This document shows positions 54,668-64,000 of a DNA stretch of 64,000 bases, in pieces (within the stretch, counting starts at the first letter, position 1; each line of letters opens with the position of its first letter). Location of the stretch: the NCBI GenBank assembly GCA_001600415.1, contig BCJX01000004.1:1821064-1885063 (forward strand). The letters run 5' to 3'. Under the pieces are notes generated by a model that saw only the letters and a list, made by a program, of their open reading frames with translations, was not told the DNA's origin and made no database searches. The stretch is from Pascua guehoae (Eukaryota > Basidiomycota > Tremellomycetes > Trichosporonales > Trichosporonaceae). The position numbers and the translations under genes were made by a program.

Positions 54668-56062
54668 ATGCCAACAACTGACAAGGGCAAGCAGGTAAGC
54701 GTACCCCTCCTCGCCCAGCACCAGCACCACCCTCCGCTCACAGCTGACTGGCCCCAGACCCGGCGCGCAGGTACCCCGCCTCCACCTTCGCCCTCATTGT
54801 CTCTGATCAAGGTGAGTCACCATGTCAAAAAGCCCGTCCTAATCCGCAGCTCCCCACGGGTCGGCTCCGGTGTTCGGCGAGTCCCGCGCCGGGGGACAGG
54901 ATCAAGAAGAATGCCAATACCCTGTCGCTCTACATTCCCAAGACACGTATCGTGCACCACGACCCCGTCGTGCGTGTCATTGCCACCCAGGTCATGTCTG
55001 CGGGGAACGATGTCAACGAGGACGAGACCGACACCGAGCCAGATACAGACACCGACACCCGCGCGCGCGTAAAGTCGCCACCACCCACGCCCCCGCGGCA
55101 CCGCCGCACCCGCAGCCGGCGGATCACGGGCACCGACCTGTCGTCCCTCTCCAACGATGACACGAGCACGAGCACGAGCACGAAGACGCCCCGCAAAGTC
55201 CATCCCCGCGGGCGCGTGCGTCTCACCCCTCCCAAGGCCACTCCCAAGACACCCAGTCCCAAGGCTCCGATTCCAAAGACGCCCACTAGTCCGCCACCGC
55301 CGCCATCACCCCCGGCGCGCATGCTCACGGGGCTCGCGAGCGCCCTCGAAGTGTTCCGCCAAGTCGCCCAGGATTCCGACGACGTCGACGGCGTCGTGCG
55401 CGCGGCGGCCAAGACGGTCGAAATGCTCTTTGGCGCAGACCTCGCGGCGTCCCTCCACCACGCGTTTCGTATGTCCCCCCCGCCCCCCCCCTACCCTAAA
55501 TACACCACAAACAAAGAACCCTGACAGCGTTTCAAGGTGCACATGCGGACCAGGACCGCTCGTTACCGACCCAAGGTCAGATCCGCGACACAGTCGCGCT
55601 CGTCAAGGTCCTCATCCGGTCGACCATCATGGGCGTCGCTGCCGAAATGCTCCCGTCCCCCGCCGACCCCGCCGCCGCCTACGCCGACGCGGCCGGCGGC
55701 GCCGGCGCGCTCGCCGACCTCCCCGACCTGCACGCGAACGTCGGCGCGTGGTGGACGGCGCAGCGGGACAAACTCGTCGCCACTGTTGCCGCACACGAAC
55801 CCACGCTGGGACGGGCGGCGGCGCAGGACTGCCTCTTTCTCGCGGGCTTTGTGTGGGCCGCCGACGAGGTTGTGGGTGAGTACATTCTCAACCAGGTTGC
55901 TACCCAGGTTGGGCCAGGTGAATAATATGGATGCGCTGACATGAAGCCCACATCGAGGGCGTGACGGGCAAAGTGCCCAAGACGCTCGCTGTCAACCAGC
56001 TCAAGGTGGCTATTATCGAGATTGGCGACGGGATCATTACGACCGTGTGGCCGGAAAAGTGA
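54668..56062 (+). CDS. Hypothetical protein, Thr/Pro-rich with helical C-terminal domain
   Basis: Five exons: 54668-54694, 54758-54811, 54850-55468, 55528-55875, 55947-56062 (387 residues), with introns of 63, 38, 59 and 71 nt. N-terminal IKKNANTLSLYIPKTRIVHH and VVRVIATQVM are followed by an acidic Asp/Thr stretch and a Pro/Lys/Thr linker (PPKATPKTPSPKAP). The second half is Ala-rich and helical: GLASALEVFRQVAQDSDDVD, AAKTVEMLFGADLAASLHHA, RDTVALVKVLIRSTIMGVAA, LFLAGFVWAADEVV and IIEIGDGIITTVWPEK. No family recognised. It sits between two zinc-ribbon family genes but lacks the Cys module. Confidence 0.65.
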
Positions 56063-56503
56063 GGCGGTCCCGGACGGTGCAAGTCGAGGCGCTAGCAGCT
56101 CGACGTGCTCACCGCGAGTCAAGCAGCTCGAGCAGCTTGAAGTCGCCACCAGGCACCATTGAGATGGCGATGAAGTGAGAACAGAACTGAATAGAGTGCG
56201 ACAGAGTGCGGGCAGAAGTGGATAGAGTGCGACAAGGGAGAAGTGGATAGAGCTTTGCTGTGTATGTAACACATCGTCTAGAGAGTTGTGATCTATGCAT
56301 ATGAATACAGTACTGGATAACAGGAGGGGGGGGTACAGAGGTGACAGCGGCGCGTCTGTTATGCGGCGGCGGGTAGCGGCGTAGCAGTCTGCGATGAGCT
56401 CTTGCACAAATACCTAGCCACTAGCCACTGCCCACTGCAACTCACCCCACACGGGTCTAGAGCCCAAACACAAGCAGCGCACGCGCAGCAGCGCGCCCCG
56501 GGC
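56063..56503. other. Intergenic, convergent 3' ends
   Basis: 441 bp; GATAGAGTGCGAC repeats at about 56190-56245. No gene seen. Confidence 0.4.
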
Positions 56504-56809
56504 TCAGAGCGAAGTCGGGGACGGAAACACGACGCGGCAATAGTGGCAAACCCACACCCCACGCCGCTTATGATACCGCGGCCAGCAGTGGTCTGCCATC
56601 AGCTCCTACACTAACTAGGGCTCACCGATACCACTCATGTCGGTGCGGGGGCACGGGCGGGGCGTGCTGGGCTCGGGCGGCTGGTCGGCCGCGCACGATG
56701 GGGGCCGGGTGGCGAAGGGCCATAGGTGCCAGAGGGAGAGCATGGGGCGAACGCGGCGGGGGACGTGGGACTGGGACTGGGGACGGGGGACGGGGACGTG
56801 TGATGGCAT
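56504..56809 (-). CDS. Small zinc-ribbon family protein, member C
   Basis: Two exons: 56809-56626 and 56592-56504 (90 residues), separated by a 33-nt phase-1 intron (GTGAGC, GCTGATGGCAG), among the shortest here. Exon 1 is Pro/Arg-rich and ends PSTPRPCPRTDMSGI. Exon 2 reads DHCWPRYHKRRGVWVCHYC then RVVFPSPTSL and stops. The assembled motif is C-x10-C-x-P-x8-W-x-C-x-x-C. Next on the same strand (upstream) lies member D, 646 bp away. The start is the first in-frame ATG; an upstream exon cannot be excluded. Confidence 0.6.
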
Positions 56810-57455
56810 GGACAATGGCGCTTATGTAGGTTGCCTCAGCGTAGACAATCTGAGAATCAGGCGATCATTGTGCAAGAACGCAGCTGTCTGTTGCGCTCAC
56901 GAATGGTGAGTCAGGTTGGGTTGTGGGTTCGCGACTGACTGGGCAGTGATCTGCGCCGGCGTCACGCGCTGGATAGCTAGGATAGTCACGCGTGCGGGTG
57001 CTTGGCACCTCGGCAGTGGTCACGAGCAGAGAGCATCGCTGTTATGACTGAGCCGGCCATATTCCATAGCGAGTTCAGCAGACAGTTCAGCAGAACATAG
57101 ACAACAACCATCGAGGTGGGGCACGTGTTCAGTCCTCCCTTTGCGATCAATCCTGGCATGCGCAATACGCTACGCTGCCACTCGCAAGGCACGCGTGCAC
57201 GCGTCTCACGTCCACTCTGCACGGTACTTGTCCTGCCTCGTTTCCACTCCACCGAGCACGGATGGAGGATGATCCGACGACCACTTATCTGGCCAATCAG
57301 TGTCAGTCGCCGCGCGGGCCCGATATCCGACGAGTGGGACGTGCGGCCTGCAGCCTGCGTGAAACCAGTTAGATGACTGCCCAAGGCCGACGCGCCGACG
57401 CCAGCGCCGACGGCATGGGAGCTGCACGAGCCGCACTTCTATTACGCGGTTGCAT
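56810..57455. other. Intergenic between zinc-ribbon members C and D
   Basis: 646 bp between two minus-strand genes; no coding seen. Confidence 0.4.
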
Positions 57456-58753
57456 CTACTCAAACTCGCCCTGGCAGTGGCAGCAGTACCACCGGTCATT
57501 CTCCTTGTCGTACGTGGGGTAGCAGAATACTGTCGGGTCAGCGAAAAAAAAGAGCAAAAATAGGCTGGCTGGGTGGGCAAGGGCAGGGCAGGGGTGAGGG
57601 TCAAGGCAGGGGTGGTGGTGCAATCAGGAGCTGCGGGGCTCCAGAGGCATGTGGCCATGTGGGCGGCCTGCGGCCTGCGGCAGCACGGCATGTGGAGGGC
57701 ATGGAGGGCATGGAATGGATGCAGGAACAGGGACAGAGGCTGGGCTCGGCCCCGGGCTAGCTCACCAAGACGGTGTTTCGGCTCTTCGGGGCATCGGCGG
57801 CGCTTGGTGGGCGGGTGGCGCATGGCGTGCGAGTTTGGGAGGGGGCCGTGGAGGCGGGTCGGGGAGGGTGTGAGCGAGGATGCGGAGAGGGCGGGCGTGT
57901 GGGGTGCTGGTGGGGATGAAGAGGCGGTGGATGACGCCGAGGCTGAGGCGTGTTGTGTGGTGGGAGGCACGGTGGGGGTGTGGTGGGGAAAGGGGGGCGG
58001 ACGGAGGGTGAGGGGTGGTGCAGGTGGAGAGTGCTGGGCCGACGAGGATCGGCGCACGCTGTCGGGGTAGGGTGTGTACTCGGTGGGGTAGCGTGTGTAC
58101 TCGGGTTCGGGGTAGCAGGGGTGTGTACTCGTACTCGTACTCGTACTTGTACTTGGTCTAGTACTTGTACTTGTGCTTGTGCTTGTGCTTGGTCGTCTAC
58201 TTGGTCGTGTACTTGGTTGTGGCTGTGGGAGGGCCGGGAGTGGCAGCGCCTTGTATGTCTCACGGACGCGACTCGTCTTCTGCGGGGAGCGGCCGTGGCT
58301 GTGGCTTTGGCTGTGGCCGGGGCTGCGCTCGCGACTGTGTCTGTAGCTGTAACTTGGGTGACGGCTACGATTACGACTGTTGTTGTCCCTCTCGATCTGC
58401 TCTAGCTGCTCGATCTGCTCGTGTCGTTCAATCTGCTCGAGGTGCTCGGGCTGCGGGGGCCGGCGGGGAGCACCCGATGCGAATGTGCGGGGTCGCGAGC
58501 TGTCGTGTGCGGGGTCGAGTGGAGGAGGGGGGTTGGGAGTGTGTGCGTTGCGCAGGAAGCTTTCCCGCGCCGGCAGATGCAAGTGGGACCCACGGGCGCG
58601 CGCCCGGGAGATCGGAGAGTGTGTGTGGGGGGCCGAGTGGGGGTGTGGGTGTGGGTGTGGGTGGGAGTAGGAGTGGGAGTGGGGGTGGGGATGAGAGTGT
58701 GGACGGGCCAGGTCGGGGTGTGACGACGACGAGGACGAGGACGACGCCGACAT
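57456..58753 (-). CDS. Zinc-ribbon family protein, member D, low-complexity N-terminus
   Basis: Two exons: 58753-57766 and 57529-57456 (353 residues), with a 236-nt phase-1 intron (GTGAGC; GCTGACCCGACAG). The N-terminus starts MSASSSSSSSS and is rich in HSHPHPHP, then a Glu/Gln patch (PEHLEQIERHEQIEQLEQIE), an Arg/Ser stretch and tandem STSTSTST. Just before the intron is PPTKRRRCPEEPKHRL. The last exon reads VFCYPTYDKENDRWYCCHCQ GEFE then stops. Together C-x10-C-x-P-x8-W-x-C-x-x-C, the family module at the extreme C-terminus. PTKRRRC resembles a nuclear signal. Function unknown. Confidence 0.68.
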
Positions 58754-61700
58754 GGTGCCGAGCCAAGCACGCTACGAGTGTGGGGTTCTATGCCGGCAAA
58801 CAACGCGGGGAGGCGGGGGATGGGTGCGAGACGAGGCGCAGGTGATGGGTTGGGGATTGGACCGAAGGGAGGAGAGGAGAGGTGCATAAGACGATGCAAC
58901 AGATGATGGACGATACCAAATCAGAAGCACATTGCCGCGCGCCACGGGGCACATGGATCAAAGGCCAACGAGCCGACAGTGTAAAAGTGTTACACATCTC
59001 TGATGCCGTTGGCTTTGGCTTTGATCTCTTGCGTCTGCTCACGCCGCTCGCCTTGCCGCAAGCGGGAATGGCCCGATCCATGCACCTCGTACCTGCCGGG
59101 GGTACCGAGTGGCGGGACACGGTCCACACGGCCCATACGGTGGCGATGGTGGCGATGGATGGAGACCCTCGCGCTGTCTGTAGCCTGTTAGCTGTGAGCA
59201 TGCGGCGCCTCTCCACCCTCGTCAACAAGGACCCACGGCCTGTCCTCTCCACCCGAGCCATGGCTGGCCCCTGCACTCTCAACTCTACCCGTGACTTTAG
59301 CCTTAACCGCTGCGGCCGGCGAGTTCTGGGCTCGTACTCGCTCGTGGTTTGGCGCTACATGGACGACATGTATCGATCGGAGCCTTGGTCGCTTCTTTTT
59401 GTTTGGCTCCTTTGTCCTATCCCATGTTTGCATTCCCGCCTCTTTTTTCCTTTGGGAAAAACGGCATCCAGCACGGGCCATGATCTTTCACGTACGCTTT
59501 TTGCTCGTCTATTCAACGCCACAAACGCCTCACGCTGCCCCCCCCCCCCCCGGGTATGCAACTGCCTAGGCAGCGGGGCAGCTGGGCAGAGCAGCTAGGC
59601 AGCTGCAAACCAACAGTGCCGTGAGCCCCGTCGCGCCCGTCGGCCGTGTTTGCCGGCTGCGCCGAGAGATGCGTCCCGACCGCCGATCGCCGAGGAATGC
59701 CCGTCGGCAAAGGCCACGAGGCAGCAGGCGGTTTGAGATAAACACGTGCACGTCCAGGGTGGGTGAAACAGTTTCGGCCCCATCGGCCGCGAGCGCCGGC
59801 AACTGCAAACTCTTCTCACGCTGACCATTTGGTCCAAGACTCCCATTTCGGCCTATACATAAAGCTACCGCCTGGGTACAGCACAGACGCGGCGCACGAG
59901 TCGTCTCGGGGCCCCCAATAACTCAAGAAACACGAGCTCTCAATGCTGTGCTCGTACTTCCTCCGATGCGGGAAACCGAAACCATACCCACATTGAGCAT
60001 GCAGTGCCCACCCAGCACCAGGTGGGCGCTGCCCTACAACTCTGCCGCTACCACTCCGCCTCCACCTCCACCGCCAGCAAGAGGTTCGATGTGGCGTTGT
60101 GGCGTCGTCCACGCGCGGTGCCCCACATGCTGGCCGTGTCCGCCCGAACCGGCGGGTTTGGGCCCCTTGTGCCAGTCGGAAACGGGGCCGAGGGGGGCGC
60201 GGGCATGTTGGCAGTGGGAGCTGGTTACTGATAACCGAACTGTTAGAGGTGATCAAAAGGAACGAGACCGGCGCGGGGGATGTGGAGGGGCGCAGAGAGG
60301 TTGAGCTGCTTGCAAGACCAGAGCCGGCCAGGCTCACCCTGCACTTCTCGCTCCTCTGACACCTCTGCAGCCTGCCAAGATCGAACAAGAGAGGGTGAGA
60401 CCAGCCATGGCTTGGTTGGCCGGTGGCGCAGGGGACGCAGGCGTCCCAGCTGCTGACGAGATGGGTGGTGAGTCGTCTGACACAGAAGTCTCACCTGGGT
60501 GCGAATCCATGTTTCCCAGGTTGTAACCAGTTTCAACCAGGCCTAACCCAGCCAGCCAGCCAGCCAGCCAGCGTGCCTGTTTGTCGCCTGTCGCCTGTCG
60601 CCGAGGCCGAGAACGAGGACGAGGCCAAGAGCGAATCCGCGCTGCTCGGCTTAGCCTGCAGAATTGAAACATTGGCGCGTGTGGCTGTCGTCGTTCTGGA
60701 GCTGACAGTGCCTAGGACCCGCAGGAGCATAAAGCCAAAAGGCAGGCTTGGTCGCATCAGCTGGTGTATGACAGACGGTGGAGAGGGTATTGGCCAGGCG
60801 TCGGCAACGTCGTGAGACTCCCACTTGAGGTCGGATACAAGCGACGCTGCCGGTCGATACGCGTCGATGCTGTCCAGCTAGAGCTCGGGTACAAGCGGCG
60901 CTGCCGGTCGATACCTGTGGATACTGTCCAGCTAGAGCTCAGGCACAAGCGACGCTGCCGGTCGCTACTGTCAACTCAAGGTGGGGTACAACCGACGCTG
61001 GTCGATACTGTCCACAATCCAATGATACGGCAAGGCGTCACTATCATTTGCTTGCTGCAGACTGCGTTTCCTGTGCGCCGTCCTCTCAATGCCGTAGGCG
61101 TACCCCAGCTTCACACGGCGGTCCCACGACTTTCCAGACACACCTGGCTGTGGTCTCGAGATTGGAGTTGGAGACTGAAACATCTGCAGCATCTGACAGC
61201 CCAACAGCCACATGCTTCAGCATGCCGGCGCCTTTCTTGTTCCTCTGCTACACCTCTGTAGCTACAATGCGAAAAGGGATCGTCAGTGGCGCAGGGATAT
61301 CGAGGTGTGTACAGTGCCAGAACGGAAAGAGGTGGCGCAGGGTGAGACTGCGGCTCTGACAAGGTCTGCATGTCTGTAGCAGCTCAACATCGGCGTGCCT
61401 CCGAGGGAGTATGAGTAGCACAGAGGCCAAAAGGACTGGATGTTCCGGGGATTGCACGTCGGGATTCCCGCATGTGTTACTGCACTAAACACCCTTAAAA
61501 TGATCTCTGGACAATCGTCCTGGAGTTCCGTCTGCCTCGGCACTCATGCACATTTGCTGTTCCTTTTTAACACCCTCTGAACTCTTCACCTCTTCTGGCA
61601 TTGCACCCTCAGCGTGACAGAGAGCCACAGAGCCACCCTGCCCCTCACTAGCCTCCTTGGGAGATTCGGTGAGCGACGAACAATGGTAAAGAGTTGCAAG

Positions 61701-62082
61701 ATTACATGGTGGCTACATTAATTACACTGCTCGCGTATCGAGTGAATACGCCACTGCATGTGGCGGTGAAATGTCTGAATATCTGAATGCTCTATTGTTC
61801 TTCTTCGTGTCGATCTCGTGGCCCCGGCGTGCGGCGAGAAAATGTCTGAATGCTCCATTGCTCGTTCTTTGTCGACCTGGTCGGGAGGGGGCGCGCATAG
61901 AGGAGGAGCTGCGGTGGTGACTATCGCTGGCCGTGTCCTGAATGCTCTGTTGTTCTTCCTCCGTGCCGACCTCGGAGGCGGGCGCCGCGAGCGGGAACGG
62001 CGGCATTGTCGGCTGTGGCTGGGCTCGGCTGTCTCCGTCTAGGCGGCAATGGGACTCGAGCTGGTCGAGTTACCCAAGTCGC
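58754..62082. other. 3.3-kb region without supported gene
   Basis: Contains a C run near 59540-59551, the 54-bp minisatellite at 60837-61000 and three imperfect CTGAATGCTC-led repeats at about 61780-61995. Open frames lack splice-supported models. Confidence 0.35.
60837..61000 (-). repeat. 54-bp minisatellite, about three copies
   Basis: ACAAGCGACGCTGCCGGTCGATAC recurs at 60837, 60891 and 60945 (exact 54-bp period), with a partial fourth near 60988. On the minus strand each unit encodes an 18-residue repeat, SSSWTVSTGIDRQRRLYP and SSSWTASTRIDRQRRLYP, without in-frame stop between the first units. Confidence 0.9.
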
Positions 62083-64000
62083 CTAGATGCCGCGGGGGTA
62101 GGACCCGTGGCAATGGCAGCATGCCCACGTGTCGCAGTCGTCGAAATGGATCGGGAGGCACCATTCTGAGTGTCAGCCAGTTCCAAGTCAAAGTCAAATC
62201 CAAGTCCAAAGTCGGAAGTCCAAAGTCGGAAGTCCACAGCCCAAAGTCCACAGTCCAAAGTCCAAATCCAAGTCCAAATCCAAGTCCAAATCCAAATCCA
62301 AGCAGCAAACCCCGCACAGGAACCGGCTCAACCACCACTAAACCAGATGGCACACTCACTAGCCACGGGGCATGGACGCAGGGCGTTGAGCGCCTCCTCC
62401 GACGTCGACGGGAGGCGCGGCGGGCCCATCGGGCCGCGCTTGCGGTACTGGGCGGCCACGTACTCGATGAGCGGGTACGGGTGCTCGGGGCCCGCCATGG
62501 GGATCTCCTCGGTCGGTGGCTGCGGGGGTGGGATGGGGGGGCTGTGGACGCGGCTCGGCACCACCCGCCGCGCAGGAAGTACAGTGACAGGTGCAGGTGC
62601 AGGCGCAGGCGACTGGACGCGGGGGCCCATCGCGAGCCGCCCCGCGTCGTCGTACTTGTACCCCCGCGGGTCCGTCAGACCGTACGAATAGTACACGCTG
62701 CGCTCCCGGGAGTTGGGGCGGTGGACGGCGCGTGTGGAATCTCCACCCATACCCACACCCCCCGCAGCGGTAGCGGTAACACCACCAACACCCCACCCCA
62801 CACCACCAGCACCAGCAACGGCGCCACCAACACCCCACCCCACACCACCAGCACCAGCAACGGCGCCGCCTCCAACAACCGCACCCTCGACGGCACCGCC
62901 ACCAACCCTACCGCCAACACGCGCACCAACCGCACCAACCACACCGCCACCACCCGCGCCAACAGCAACAGCCACAACACCTGCGCGCGCACCATCACCC
63001 CACGTCCCCGCACCCGAGCCCGCGCCCCCGGCGTGGCCACGCCCAAGCCCCTCCCGGCCCCGCACATAGCACCACCAGTACGCGGCCCGGGCGTCGTGCC
63101 CCCTGCCCACCATCCAGGTGTACAGGTGCGCGGGGTCGTAGATGGGCGGCGGGGGCGGGGGCGCAAACTCGAGCCGTTGGGGGGCGAAGAAGGCGGGCTG
63201 GTGGGGGTGGGGTTGGGGCGCGGGGGCGTGAGACGGGCCGGACCAGGGGACGGCGTGGTGCGTATAAGTCTGGGCCGGGAGGCGAGCCTGGGCCGGACCG
63301 GCGTGGTGCGCCTGGGCGGGGAGGCCAGCCTGGGACGGCCCGGCATGGTGGTGGCTCCCTTGGCCTTGCCCGGCGTGGCCTTGGACGTACCCCCCGCCGT
63401 GGGGGTAGCCCGCATACCCTTGCCACCCCGCCTGAGCGTACCCGTGGTCGTGGCCGTGGCCAGCGTGACCACGCCCGTACGAGGGGTCCTGGTACACCCC
63501 GTTCTGGCATCAGCGACCGTCTGTAGTGTGCAACTCACGTTCTGGTGGCCGTGCACGCCGTGCGCAAAGCCCTGCTCAGCGTCGGGCGCGGGGGCGGGCG
63601 ACGGGCGGCGCAGAGAAGCGGGGGGAGTGTGGGGGTTCAGCCACGTGATGTCCGTCGAGACCGAGGACGTGCTGCTGGGCGAGGGGGTGGGCGAGCGCGC
63701 GGGGTGGTCGTGGTCGTGGCCGTTGTCGTAGCCGTGGCCGTAGGCGTGGCCGTGGCCGTAGGCATGGTGGTGGCCGTGGCCGTGGCCGTAGGCGTGGTGG
63801 TGGTCGTGGCCGTGGCCGTAGCCGTCGCCGTCGCCGTCGCCGTCGCCTTCGCCATAGTCGTCGCCATCGCTCTCGCCCTCGCCGTCGCCGTCGCTGAAGT
63901 CGTCGCCGCCGCCGTGTCCGTTGTCGTGACCGTGGCCGTCCTCATGGCCAATCATACCGTCCTGCCACCCGTTCGACGCGTCAGGTGACTCCCCATGGGG
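62083..64000 (-). CDS. Zinc-ribbon family protein, member E, His/Gly-rich, 5' end outside window
   Basis: Visible exons: 64000-63539 (open at the edge), 63503-62360, 62165-62083; at least 562 residues. Intron one is 35 nt; intron two is 194 nt, phase 1. The N-terminal part has DASNGWQDGMIGHEDGHGHD, Asp/Gly runs and HGHDHHHAYGHGH repeats; the middle has Ala/Gly/Val repeats encoded by a 42-bp tandem unit at 62782-62865, then VYYSYGLTDPRGYKYDDAGR. Before the last intron is EEALNALRPCPVA. The last exon reads KWCLPIHFDDCDTWACCHCH then GSYPRGI and stops, giving C-x5-C-x-P-x8-W-x-C-x-x-C. His-rich runs may bind metal (inference). The Ala/Gly/Val block could hide an unrecognised intron. Confidence 0.65.
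62180..62310. repeat. TCCAAA/TCCAAG hexanucleotide array in intron
   Basis: About 20 degenerate hexamer units fill most of the last intron of member E. Confidence 0.85.

Noticed and set aside
60100..60180. Cys-rich MWRCGVVHARCPTCWPCPPE as a sixth zinc-ribbon member
   Set aside because: The Cys spacing does not fit, W-x-C-x-x-C is absent, and there is no phase-1 intron before it.
62180..62310. TCCAAA/TCCAAG array as telomeric or CRISPR-like repeat
   Set aside because: Units are degenerate hexamers without spacers, inside a spliceable intron; there is no telomere context. No CRISPR array exists in the window.

Overview
The window looks like nuclear DNA of a basidiomycete yeast. Coding regions are GC-rich and dense in very short introns (33-120 nt is usual), with GTNNGT donors, CTRAC-like branch sites and YAG acceptors. 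The recognisable single-copy genes (TAD1, TAF12, SGF73, RPS8, URA5, ORC4, YRA1) fit a Tremellomycete, perhaps Trichosporonales; that placement is inference. Gene models were built by hand from open frames plus splice signals, so exon joins are predictions.

Left part (1-29.2 kb): partial tRNA adenosine deaminase TAD1 (-), TAF12 (+), a CHRAC/Pol-epsilon-type histone-fold protein (+), a 1,844-residue low-complexity coiled-coil protein (-), the SAGA subunit SGF73 (-), a Kre9/Knh1-like cell-wall protein (+), an SDR oxidoreductase (+), an amino-acid transporter (+), a GH53 galactanase (+) and ribosomal protein eS8 (-).

Middle (29.2-39.6 kb): a gene-poor zone of decayed fragments, including a kinase-like relic, a relic resembling the gene at the right edge, inverted and tandem duplications, and an ORF desert with a perfect 14-bp hairpin.

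Right part (39.6-64 kb): a protein with four tandem SCA7-type zinc modules (SGF73 has one), URA5 (+), ORC4 (-) with 13 AT-hooks, and the mRNA-export adaptor YRA1 (+). From 50 to 64 kb lies a cluster of otherwise dissimilar genes. Five of them share one module: a Cys just before a phase-1 intron, then an exon beginning x-x-C-x-P and continuing to W-x-C-x-x-C. In four of the five this exon is the extreme C-terminus. I do not recognise this family and consider it the most novel feature of the window. One member carries a 59-bp inverted-repeat element with a 5-bp target duplication placed against its intron branch site; a second copy of the element lies at 19.8 kb.
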